Shown piece by piece: positions 46,501 to 57,384 of a stretch of DNA of 64,000 bases. The stretch's first letter is position 1. Each line of letters opens with the position of its first letter. The notes under the pieces are model-generated. The model made no database searches, was not told the origin of the DNA, and worked only from the letters and a program-made list of their open reading frames with translations. Source of the DNA: Halocafeteria seosinensis (lineage: Eukaryota; Sar; Bigyra; Bicosoecida); assembly GCA_001687465.1 (NCBI GenBank), contig LVLI01000415.1, positions 1-64,000 of the forward strand, given 5' to 3'. The position numbers and the translations under genes were made by a program.

Positions 46501-47717
46501 TTCCGGGAATCAGGTGCCTTCAAGATATCAGATCCCCAAAAAAATCCATCAACGCGTCGTCATGGGCAACAGCGTATTATTTATGCTCCTCTCGATTGGG
46601 ATCCTGGGTATTTCATCTTGGTGGATGGACCAAGGAAAATTGACTGCGCATACGGTAATGCCGGTCATGTTGGTCAGTATCTGGGGTGTGATAGTATCTT
46701 CGCTGGGGATGATGAGTGCTACCGAAAGAAATCCGACGAGATCATGCATCATTCTCATCTACTTCTTTCTCCAATTGTTCGTTACGCTGATCTCCCTCTG
46801 GTCTGCGATATCTTTGCTTGTTGCAAATGACCTGGAAGTTTACGTGGAGAGGCATTGGGACCTTATTTGCGACACGTTTGAAGAGCGATGCACCCCGCAT
46901 GCAAGTGATGAAGTTCAAGAGCAGGAGATGGAAGACTTCACGGAGTATGCGGACAAATTCATGAATGCAATCGGAGGATTAGCTCTAGCTCTCGTTATTG
47001 CTAATGCAACAGCCCTTTTCTCTACCAGCAGACTTATTGGTGGAAAAACAATTACGTCGACAGCACTGACGGTAATCAACAATGTCGGGTTGATACTATC
47101 GCTTCTCCTGATTGCTGCGGGTATCTACCTCGCAGCTGTTACCGAGCTTGCGGCGAACATTGGACATTTCTCCGCCCTGTTCTTGACTGCAGCTGTCTTC
47201 ATGACCATTAATTCTCCTCTTGGTTTATACGCGGCGCACAAGAAAAAGATTGGCTTGCTGAAGCTACACATTGTTGTGACATTGTTGTATACGTTATTCT
47301 TAATTTGTACTAGTGGGGTGATTTTGGGTCAACGCGATGAAGTCAACAAAAAGATCGATGAGGTTAACGATGATCGGTTGGCCGAGGTTGCCGATGCATT
47401 CTCACTTTCGATGACAGAACAAGAGATGAAGATCCTCATCAAAGAAAACGTAAAACGCCTTGGCATCGCTGCCGGTGTTTTGGCAATATTAGAGATAGTC
47501 CTCATTGTGTCCACATTCACCTATATACATTACACGAAGGTAAGTGGAGGGACTCCGTGTCGTCCACCGGTACAGTCTTATGCATACATGTTTGTTTGCG
47601 ATGTGCCAGGTTCAACATGATCGATGGCTAGCGGAAGAACAGAAACGCCGGAAAGAACGAAAGGCCGTTTCTCTTGCACCCGGTCTCGATATCGACATTG
47701 ACGCAGAGCAGCATTAG
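43598..47717 (+). CDS. Leishmanolysin-like (M8) protease with polytopic C-terminus, copy 2
   Basis: A tandem paralogue of the preceding gene with the same exon plan, protein order and intron sites. A signal peptide (FSLTCMALCGLLVSVAA) precedes the M8 domain, with HEIAH followed by LLGAVIP, the third ligand in GAHWEARLLGSEF, and a Met-turn SEFMSYGS that keeps the methionine lost in copy 1. The Cys-rich region, CYRTNCYRENYLQV and IPGYFGSLRCP, matches copy 1 closely. Nine membrane segments follow in the same 1 + (3+loop+1) + (3+loop+1) pattern; the first large loop carries DLICDTFEERC and the second is acidic and helical. The tail ends LAPGLDIDIDAEQH. The start at 43598 places the signal peptide at the N-terminus. 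It ends 23 bases from the end of the Rad9 gene. Confidence 0.9.
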
Positions 47718-47740
47718 TGTTCGCCGCCGCACTGGTGCGT

Positions 47741-49179
47741 TTAGGTGTTTTGGCTAATGCCTTGATCACGTTGGCGTTTCTCGTTTCGAGGCGTGGTGTC
47801 TTGTGTCCTTTGCTCATCACCATTGTCCTCTGTAGGTTGTCGTACAGTAGCCAAGACAAGGTCTGCATAAAATGATCTCCGAGAATGGGCCCCTGTAAAC
47901 CAATTCAAGTCCCAGCTATGTTAAACATAGGCGCAAAAAGCAATTTGAATACTACATGGTCTCAGCACCTCTTGTAGACAGTAACAGCGGTTGCCCAGGT
48001 TCATTCAGGTACATATTGACTTCTTCACATTCGACGTCCTTAGCTTCTGCAAACTGTAGCATCGCTTTGAATTCCTTTAACGGGAGAATCACTTCCAACT
48101 CAGAAACGGCTGTAGAAGGTATCACGAACGCTACCAGGAACAACAGCGAAACAAACTTAGCGAGGACATACCTAATTCACACCGGTGGAATTCATTCAAT
48201 GGAATAGACATAGCTGACTCTAAGTGGCCGTGGGAAGCTGCACTATAAATGAAGCCAGACCATTCCAAAATGAGGAACTGAACCGAGTGTATTGAGTTCC
48301 TTACCCACAGCGTCACTCGCGTTCCCGTATATGCTTTTGAAGTACAGTTTTTCGTTCGCAATCCCACAGCAAACCTCATCGGCAATGGGTACGCATTCAA
48401 TCATGCGTGCGAGACCTTGAGGCTTCCTTCCAAGGCTGCAGTCGATGTACTCTGGAAGGTGATATTGACTCTGGGGCGACGGTGCTACAGGACCGTACCA
48501 ATTCGGGCATTCATCCCTATTCACAACAGCTCTAAAAAGTTCACAGTCCTCACAGGCTATAGAATACCGCTTGAGAATTTCTGCAGTATACCGGCATCAA
48601 CCACAGTCCGTTGAGAAGACAGCACTTTGCTTGCGGTAACTTCACATACGATGCGAGCATTTGGCTTCCAGGATGAGAGTGTTAATATCCTCCGAGTTTT
48701 CTTCTGACCGTGCAGCTCCTTCGCGTTGTGTTTGCGTACTTCCGCCGAAATAAATCCTGAGGCACTCTAAACCTTTTAAATTCCTGAAGACATGCTGAAT
48801 AGCTTTCACAAGGAATTGGCATTTCACTGGTTTCCCTCGAGGAGGGCAATGGAAGCTCTGAAATGCTTCTGTATACAAAAAAGTGGCATGGATCATTCCT
48901 GTAAACGTCGTGAACGACCATCGACAGATTTCAGCAAGAAAACGCACCTGGACTGAAGTAGAAGGCGCAAAAGGAGGATTTGGAGTCATTCAATGACCGT
49001 AGTACGATCTGCAAAACGTCATCCGACTCTATTCTATGCAAATGCAGCCAGTCAGGCCGTCAGTACCTACGTACACCTTTGTGGGACCCTTCAAACAGCA
49101 CATAAGCGCCAATCTTGGATATACATTGTAAAGCCAGTCCCAGGACTCGCGTCGTATGAGGACTGGCAATGGCCTCCAT
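47741..49179 (-). CDS. RAD9: Rad9, subunit of the 9-1-1 checkpoint clamp
   Basis: Seven exons (49179-49077, 49028-48948, 48868-48650, 48580-48305, 48237-48172, 48109-47969, 47892-47741) close in phase to 345 residues. Matches to Rad9 in order: RVLGLALQCISKIGAYVLFE; VLRSLNDSKSSFCAFYFSP; KPVKCQFLVKAI...VFRNLKGLE; LKRYSIACEDCELFRAVV; VILPLKEFKAMLQFAEA; MYLNEPGQPLLLS; and YADLVLATV. Rad9 forms a PCNA-like ring with Rad1 and Hus1 that is loaded at damaged DNA and signals to ATR. Vertebrate Rad9 has a tail of about 120 residues that binds TopBP1; here only about 35 polar residues follow the clamp fold. The last intron uses a weak donor (GTGCTG), and the second intron position is the least sure. Confidence 0.9.
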
Positions 49180-50926
49180 TCTCGGACGGCACACTTGCAC
49201 ACCAGACGAGCAAGTATTTCTTCTACTACCAATACTATCAAATCAGCGCCAAACACATTTTGTTACATTGTGTATGAACAGGAAGACCGTATTTGGATTC
49301 CTCGCCGAATCCTCGGCCATTTGAATTAAGAATTCGTTTGTGAACTTCAACTTCAATAGCAACAATCGATGAATGTGTTAGTGGGTTCTGGTTCATTTGT
49401 GTTATAATCACGTCGAAATTCCTCTTTCGCGAGGACCCACGAATCCACCCCGATATACGCGTACACAGATGGCTCTCTCATGTTAACAAGAGCCTTTCAG
49501 GCTTGGCCGCCTTGACGTTGGGAGGCAAGGCCAACAGTCAATTCCGGCCCACTGCAGGACCTACAACAGACTGTACCAACAACCCAGGGCGCTCCCCCAC
49601 GCTTATGGCAGACAGGGTCAGGCTGTCCCCTTTGTCTCCCCCGCGCCCATGACGGAGGATCTGTCCTCCCGTACACACTTCGGAGTAAATGAGGACTGAA
49701 AGAATTTCTGTTGCACGAAGTTTAATCCTGTCATTGGTATATTCAGCCTCTGGGGTCGGCCGGCGAGGGATACATTCCAAACGGGAAGAACATGGGCCAG
49801 AGTTCATTCAAAACACTCCAATTTGTTTTGTTGCCGTGTGCGTGCGTGGTTGACAGACAGCGCCCATGGGAACATCGTTTGGGCCTCTGCACTACCAAGC
49901 TATACAGTTTTCGTTCCTGTATTGGTTGGGACCGGTACAAAACGACGTTTCATCGTCGATCATCGTGGAACGATGCAATGGACCCTATCTAGGTTCAACT
50001 TATGGGAAATGGGGCTTTCAAAGCCTGATTTCCCAACTTCAACAATTGTCTATATGTACATCAATATACTACTTCATGAGATTCCAATCATACCATCCCA
50101 TTGCTCTGCTCCGAGTGCTTCTGTCCCGCTCAGCTCCACCGCCTTTCATTTCTTCGTTGTTTGCTTTTCCAGGTTCAGTAACTTTTTTTCTTGAGTTGAG
50201 TTTCCTCTGTTCAGCTTGCTTGCTCATTGCTCCAATATAGAAGCTACAGTACCAGGCTTCGGGTGATAGACAGCGCCCACTAACACCTGACTTCGTGCCA
50301 CTGCCCTGCAGGCCCCGCGATAAGCCGTCGTAACCGATGCCATTAGCATGCTAAATGTGCTCATGACAGCATTGTAAAAGTTTCTCTTTCCGTGCATGCA
50401 AGAACTGTTCAATCTAACAAAACCATGAGTTCCTGCCTGCTAGCTTCCCAAACCAAGCGTTCTGGTTCTTGAACAGCATTCATCATCATGAGCACCCTGG
50501 GCAACAGCCTGTATCCTCTGGTGTCTCGGTTCCATACACGCCGGTTAGAAATCATCTTTCATGGGTACCAAATCGGAAATGTAGCATACTATCCTTCATT
50601 AACGTCGGCTACCTCCCGCTCCCCTGAGGCAGCTTTGTGAATGTCGCCCAAGAACAACAAAAAGGTTTTAAAGGGGCCCTACGGGGGATGGGAAACCAAG
50701 CTTAGGGCTCCCAGGTTTATCCCCTCCGGTACGGAAAGAAACGGCCGAGGTACAGGTACAGTACGGTTTTGTACCTGACACCCTACCCACGCCCTATCCG
50801 TATCCTAGACATTTCCTCCGAGAACAACGTCCACTTCAGAGTACATGGTCGTGTTATGTTTGTTACCACGTTGGCTTCATTTGTCACAGGAGAAAGCAAT
50901 AAAGACGTGAAGTGAAAACTGAGATC
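49180..50926. other. Gene-poor spacer between Rad9 and the third M8 gene
   Basis: About 1.75 kb with short open frames on both strands and no recognisable protein. The left part holds the Rad9 promoter and the right part the promoter of the third protease. I see nothing else that I can support. Confidence 0.45.
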
Positions 50927-53900
50927 ATGATGATGAACAGAGTCTGTACGTACGCTACTGTTGCGGTATTTTTGGCTGGACTTTGCTCGGTGTCGGCAGG
51001 CCATAAAGAACAGGGCGGTTTGCGCAAAACCACCATCACCACCACCAAGAAGAAGAGGCATGAGCATCACTGCATTCAAGACCAAATCCAAGAAGAATTG
51101 AAAAGGAAAGGCATTCGTCCTCCAAGAACGTCGCAGAAGTATCGGGGAAATACACGCAATGGAACTTCAGCTTCGCGCGGACGTAAATTGGAACAGAGCG
51201 ATCTGCAGAACATACGCATCAAGAAAGACACGCGATGGATAGACAATCCAGAGTACGTGCTCCTACCTATCTCAGAGTTTTACATTACTCCGAATAGTCC
51301 ACTTCTTGTTGCACATCTCCAGGATGGACAAAGACCCAGATAACGGAGTACGTCTGACTTGTACGGGGACGAACCAGCAATATCGGTTGACTCGGGCAGA
51401 TAGTGAGTTTGACACGCAATCGTGTACTTCGGATGACGTCCTAACACAAGAAAAAGCTGACTTTGTAACGAACGTGCTCATTCCTCAAGCTATAGCATGG
51501 TTCGAGGACGCATTGAAAGTAGTTCCTGTCCAAGGCGATCTTGACGTTAGTGAGGATTGGTCCAACGCCAAGTGCACTTGGAAAAGTTATTTATCTCATA
51601 TCTGCTGTGGGAGGTTTAAACCGCCTGAGACGCAAATTCAAGATGCGGATATCATATTTTACTTCACGGCTCGCCCGACTTCAGGCAGTACGGCGGCTTG
51701 GGCTACCGCATGCCAAGACGACCAAAACGGAAGGCCGATCTCCGCCCACGTGAACTTTGGTACTAAGGCTTTGGATACCGATCCTTCGCAGGCATGGGGG
51801 CAACTGGCAACTGCAATTCATGAGCTTTGTCATGCACTTGGTTTTAACGGTGGCAAGTTTGACGAATTGGGAGCCATCACAACCCAGCGAATCAACGGCA
51901 AGGACGTAAAACTAATCATTACCCCTACCGTGGTACAAGCGGTTCGCTCACATTTTGATTGTCCCGCATCGGAATGGCCTGACGCTGGTGCAGAAATAGA
52001 AGATCAGGGAGGAGGTGGGACAGCGGGGTCTCATTTTGAGACGCGGGTATTTCAAAATGTAAGCATACCAATATTGCTCGATGGTTCTCGTTGCTCTTCA
52101 GCCAAGTTTGCTTTTTTCTGATGCTGATACAGGACTTCATGACAGGGGTCAGTTCGGGTAATGCTGCAACGATAAGCGTGTTTACACTTGCTTTCCTGGA
52201 GGATACGGGGTTATATTCAGTTAATTTTGACAAGGCGCAACGTCTATCGTGGGGAGAGGGTGAAGGATGTGGATTTGCAAATGATTGGTGCAGCAAATGG
52301 GGTTCAAGATACTTTTGCAGGGATGGGGACCGTAAACGTTGCTCTGTTGATGGAAAATTTCAATCCCACTGCGGTCTTACCACTTACACGTCTGACCTAC
52401 CATGGCATTTTCAGTATTTCGCAGATCCTAGTCGTGGTGGACATAACGGTGTACAGGATTTTTGCCCTGTTTACCAGGAGTTCAGTAATGGTGAGTGCAA
52501 AGATTCAAGTGAAACCGCAAATTCAGTCTTTGGCGAGTACTGGGGAGAGGAAAGTATGTGCTTCGAAGGTAATTTTATAGCTTCAGGCTACGTCCTTAAT
52601 GATGATGTAAATCCCCGGTGTCTGCGCTCTGCATGCACCGAAGATGGCAACTTGGTAGCCACGTTTACGGCTGAAGATGGTACACAAATAGATGTGCCGT
52701 GCCCAAACGAAGGAGGTTCGATAGATGTTTCAACGTATACATCATTGTTTAAAGGTGATATTCATTGTCCGAAAGCAAAGTTGTATTGTCCAGAAGGGAT
52801 ATGCGATACACGTGACTGTAACGGCCACGGGAAATGTAGACCCTTCATTGGAACCTGTACTTGCGATTTCCCTTATTTTGGTTCCGCTGATGATAATTGC
52901 GAGCTACAACATTGTCCTGGATATGCTGACGGTGAAGAATGTTCCGGAAATGGTGAGTGTAACACCATGACTGGAGAGTGTACTTGCGATGAGAATTTTG
53001 TTGGAGACGACTGTCACCCTAAACCAAGTCCAACACGTACTCCTACCCCAAGCACCACAAAATCCGTTTCTCGAACGCCATCCAAGACCCCAAGTAAGAG
53101 CGCAACTCGCACTCCAACTCCAACCAGGACCTCAACCTCTACGGCGTCCAAGACGCCGTCTGTCACTTCCACACGGACGCCTACTTCAAGTGTTACAGCA
53201 ACTCCCACCAGGACTAGAACTAACACTCCAACGGGGACACCTTCCAACACTGGAACGCCGACGAGGACTCCAACACCGACATCTACCAACACTCCTACTA
53301 CTTCGCCCACTAGCACACCCTCCCGGACTCCAACCAAGACGAGTACTGGGACTTCTTCGGCGACTGTAACTAGAACTCCGTCACGAACGTCAACATCGAC
53401 TCCTACAACTTCAGTCACTTCCACAAGGACTCCTACCTCAAGTATTACAGGAACCCCCACCAGGACTCGAACCAATACACCGACGAGGACTCGAACACCA
53501 ACATCTACCAACACTCCTACCACTTCGGCCACTAGCACTTTATCCCAAACTCCAACCAAGACCAATACTGCCACTTCTTCGGCGACTTTAACTAGGACGC
53601 CGTCTCAATCGTCAACTTCGACTCCTACAATTTCAGTCACTTCCACACGGACTCCTAGTTCCAGTACCACGCCAACGCCCACCAGGACCAGGACCAATAC
53701 CCCTACGCGTACACCTTCTAGAACACCTACGAAAACGCCAAGCAAGAGCATAGGTAGCACTCCTTCCTCCAGAACTCCAACCCGAACTCCGTCAAAGACT
53801 TCCTCGGTCACACCAACAAGTACATCGGCCGCTAGTACCTCCGACAGCACCGGGACGAAACCTTCCGACACAGTACCGGAGACATCAAAGTCTACTGCTC

Positions 53901-55582
53901 CAAGCCAGACAAACGCTACTGCTGCAAGTGGAGAGCCTCCAGTGAATACAGATTCAATAAGTATTCCTACAGGAACGTCTGTTCCTATATCGACTCAAAC
54001 GTCATCCTCCAACTCCCCTGGTGGAGAAGGAACCCTACCATCGAAATCGAGTACTCCAATTGCGGCAATGCCATCTAATAAGAACAAAGCGACAAATTTA
54101 CCAGCGACTTCAGAGCCCGACGCTCTTCCTACGACTAGCAGTATACCGTCGCAGTTCTCTGCAGCGAGTGTTACCAGTGCAGTCACCCCAACGACAACGG
54201 CAACATTGCAAGCTACTACGATCACAACAAGCGGGATCCTTAGTTCTTCCGCTTCCAATTCAAAATGCACTGCCGACGCGTACATGTACGTGAATCGAGC
54301 CTTCACAGGCGCAAAGTGCTTGGGCTCAGTGGAGCCGGAAATGGTGACTCTATCTTCAAATTCGACGCTTAGCTTCCTTACCAACGATGGGACAAGTTGT
54401 ACGGGCTTAGACCTCGAATTAGGTGCAGGTCTCTCCATCCTTGGATCAGTTCGTGTCAATGAAGACCTAGTAATTTTGGTTAGTTCTGGGAGTTTGCATG
54501 TGGTTGACTTTACGACACTACAACCGTCGCAGCAACAACTCCACGGAATAGTACAAGAGAAGTCTATTATATCAGACTTCAAGGTAAATAAAGGGCACAT
54601 GTCTATTCTCCAAAAGCACGCGCTTACAAATGTGGCGACCTTAGGGGTTTTCCAAATGGTTGTTGAGGATAAAGGGAAATTTCTCTTAAAAGAAAATGCT
54701 AGCGTCCGAGTACCTACCACAGAAACCGAAGCAAACTTTCTTATTGTAGGCGATTCTCTAATATTACTGCTAAAGGAATATGCTGAGATCTTGAAACCAG
54801 ATGGTAAGCATTTCTTTGCCTACTACAATGGAGGTTTTCAAATTAGCAAGGACGAAAAAGTAGTCTCCGTAGATGAGAGCTTACCGGTGCCCATTTTCTT
54901 AAAACTATCGCTGAACAGTCAAACTCCAGCTGGTTCTGGTTCAGAAGACTCAGTACAGCTATCTTTATTTTCACTCTTTGAAGGTGAAGATTACCAGATA
55001 AGGCATTTACCAATCAATGTCCCTTCAATAGTTATACCGAAGGAAGGTTCCACTGTTGGTTCTACACTAATGGATTTCTCAGCGAGCCAAGCCTGTTCTC
55101 AAGAAGCAACAGACATAAGAACCTTAGAGGAAAGTTCTGTAATTTGGAGTGTTGACGTCATACTTGCTTCAGATGAACAGCCCGGAAAGTTACTTACTCA
55201 TCGTCTAGAGCTGCCCATTCCGTCGGAGGCTATCCCCTCAGTATGGTCATTGAATGGTTTTGACGCAGTTCCTAAGAGTGGTGTGTCTCCAAGTCCTCCT
55301 AGCTCGGACCCTTCACCCGCTGCTGCTCCATCCAATAAAGCATTTTTTGAACAGAGCTTGTTCGAAGTTACAGCGGCGTTTGCTGGAGCATTTGGAATCG
55401 TATTTACCGTGTTGATAGTGTATTATCTTCGCCAGCAAAAAAGGAAGACTCCTGCCGGAAGTGACAGGGTTAGAGTTGATAGAGAACAGCAAGCGCTAAA
55501 TCCCCTATCATCAGGATCAGTAATGAACCCCCTAAACACATCCAATACAGGGGAAGCCAACAGCGATGCCACAGCCTCATAA
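50927..55582 (+). CDS. Large leishmanolysin-like (M8) protease with EGF-like modules, Thr/Pro stalk and membrane anchor
   Basis: Three exons (50927-51252, 51323-52058, 52133-55582) join in phase to give 1,503 residues. After a signal peptide (VCTYATVAVFLAGLCSVSAG) and a basic pro-region comes the M8 domain: zinc site HELCHALGF, third ligand GSHFETRVF, and Met-turn DFMTGVS followed by TLAFLEDTGLY. The Cys-rich C-domain ends in CLRSACTEDGNL. Two EGF-like knots follow (CNGHGKC...CTCDF and CSGNGEC...CTCDENF). Then comes about 290 residues of Thr/Pro/Ser repeats (TPTRTPS-like), which should be heavily O-glycosylated. A globular region of about 390 residues precedes one membrane segment (AAFAGAFGIVFTVLIVYYL) and a short cytoplasmic tail. 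This is a type I cell-surface protease on a mucin-like stalk. It differs in anchor and exon plan from the two tandem copies upstream. Confidence 0.93.
53020..53870 (+). repeat. Thr/Pro/Ser codon repeat encoding a mucin-like stalk
   Basis: Within the third M8 gene this stretch is built from imperfect repeats of ACT/ACG-CCN-ACN units, with a longer period visible (blocks containing STSTPT, SVTSTRTP, TRTRTNTPT, TSTNTPTTS recur about three times). The opposite strand shows a long Val/Leu-rich open frame only because the repeat lacks stops. Confidence 0.9.
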
Positions 55583-56197
55583 ACGACTTTATACGACTTA
55601 GCTTCGGATTCTTCAGTATTCATTAGCATCCTCGAGTAAAGTTAATGCGGCTACTTTGATAATGAGGAAAACATACGCTTACTTTAGCTAAGGACCATCC
55701 TATTGTAATAAACATATTGTATCTTCACTCGTTGTTACTGCGTTGCAGAAATTGCTGATTACTGTACTGTAGTTTGTTACTAATTTCAACCTCAGAGCTT
55801 GTTATTCATCCCCTATACATCCGATACCGAAATAACTCGGCTGGTATAGAATCCTTCTATGGTTTGGTACGGACTGTGTACACCTAATATAACTTCAGTA
55901 TTCATTTGCGTACGGTGCTAGACACTTGGTAGAACTTCCGCATGGTTCTCTTTTTCGGCATATGCTCATTCGAAAAGGAAAGGCTTTTCTTTGTTTGTAC
56001 ACGGCGTAAAATAGCCGAGGCGTGGAACCCGAAGGAGCGTTTGCTCGAACGGAAATTTGGGAAGTGGGTCCACCGGGACATTGAAGAACGTGATTGATGA
56101 CGTCCCTTTGTTTCGATATACGATTGAGAAAACAATATGTCTGTGGCCCAACCAAGCAGCACATGCAAGTAGAATTCTATAAAATGACATAGCGCGC
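55583..56197. other. Spacer between convergent genes
   Basis: About 600 bases between the end of the third M8 gene and the end of the minus-strand orphan gene. Short minus-strand frames continue across it but show no recognisable content. It should hold both 3' UTRs. Confidence 0.45.
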
Positions 56198-56824
56198 TCA
56201 GATGACGTCATGCGTAAACTTTGTCGACGCGCTGCCGTATCTTCCGTCGGTCATCGGAGTGAGGCATTGTGATGGCGGTCCAGTCGGCCATACCGGTATA
56301 TACCACCTTTGTGTTCCATGCACTTCAGCTCCAAACTCGTCTGAAGGCAATGGGATACATTTCCAGACCGGGCATCGGTGGTCTCCACGACCCCCTTCAT
56401 CGGAATTGGACGTTGAGAGCAAGTTGCGGCAGATGATAGCCTTCCCCATGGCAGTACTGTCTCCGTCAGCATAAACGGATACCTTCGTACGTCCATTTTT
56501 GCACAGCGACCAATATGACCGAACGACCTTCGCCCACTCGCAAAATTCAGTGTACTTTGTTTCGAATAATGGATCCGTACACAGAGGTTCGTCCCATGCT
56601 TGTGCTGGCGTTCCCATACTTACTAACAAAGTCCAATCATGTTTTTTTGCAGCAAAGAAATCAGCAGACGGTTTATCGCCGTCCTTATGCAGTTCTTCTA
56701 TTTTGAATTCCCTGTTCTCCAGCCAAGCCTTAATTATATCTTTAGCCTTCTGCGTTTCGAGTGGCGTGGCGCCAGTGTCGTACGTTCCAACTATGGTCCC
56801 TGCTGGACAGCTAGCTTCGGTCAT
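56198..56824 (-). CDS. Orphan protein, function unknown
   Basis: An intronless frame of 208 residues beginning MTEASCPAGTIVGTYDTG. It has no signal peptide or membrane segment. The first half is charged with a likely helix (TQKAKDIIKAWLENREFKIEELHKD), then KKHDWTLLVSMGTPAQAWDEP and KVSVYADGDSTAMGKAI, which reads like a small alpha/beta fold. I recognise no family. It is divergent from the large serine-rich gene. The frame is clean, but a single-exon orphan in an intron-rich region needs a transcript to confirm it. Confidence 0.5.
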   Translation of the reverse strand: MTEASCPAGTIVGTYDTGATPLETQKAKDIIKAWLENREFKIEELHKDGDKPSADFFAAKKHDWTLLVSMGTPAQAWDEPLCTDPLFETKYTEFCEWAKVVRSYWSLCKNGRTKVSVYADGDSTAMGKAIICRNLLSTSNSDEGGRGDHRCPVWKCIPLPSDEFGAEVHGTQRWYIPVWPTGPPSQCLTPMTDGRYGSASTKFTHDVI

Positions 56825-57384
56825 GTTTTTATAATTGTCCGATAAGAAGAGTTATTTTGTTAAGCACAAACACAATCCTCGTTATAAAATGTATAAATGT
56901 GGCCCCTATAAGTGTACGGTATAACCTTGCATACACTATTGAAGCGTAATGGTCTTTTGTTTTTCTTGTCGTTCCCTTAGAGATAAATGCCTTCAACGAA
57001 CTTGTCGACGAGAGTCGTCAATCTTGTTAAACGCAAACTGTGTGTGCCTTACAATTCGGAGAACATATATGCGGGGGGCGTACCGTGTGCCGGCACAGTG
57101 TGTGCCCCAACACTGCTTGCCAACGTCGTGGCCCAACGAGTCGTTGGCGCGAAGGACAGTACAAACTTTTGTTGGACTCTTGAATTCAAATACGGTCAGT
57201 AGCGTTGCCGGCATCGTATCGATATACATTGGCTCACTCATGCTTGCTCCCTCTCAAGAGCACAACGTACAGGTATTATATGTACTGTATGTTTTCGATC
57301 TCGTTCTAGTGTTTGCGGTAGGATGGTAGTATCAAACAATTCGGTATAAGTTGAAGTGTATGATGCCGTTCCAACCCTCGAAGG
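56825..57384. promoter_or_regulatory. Divergent promoter spacer
   Basis: About 560 bases between two divergent genes. There is no coding signal I can support. Both promoters are expected here. Confidence 0.4.

Noticed and set aside
53014..53871. Long minus-strand frames rich in Val, Leu and Gly opposite the Thr/Pro stalk
   Set aside because: They arise because the ACN-CCN repeat has no stops on the complementary strand; composition is a mirror of the repeat and the plus-strand gene is clear.
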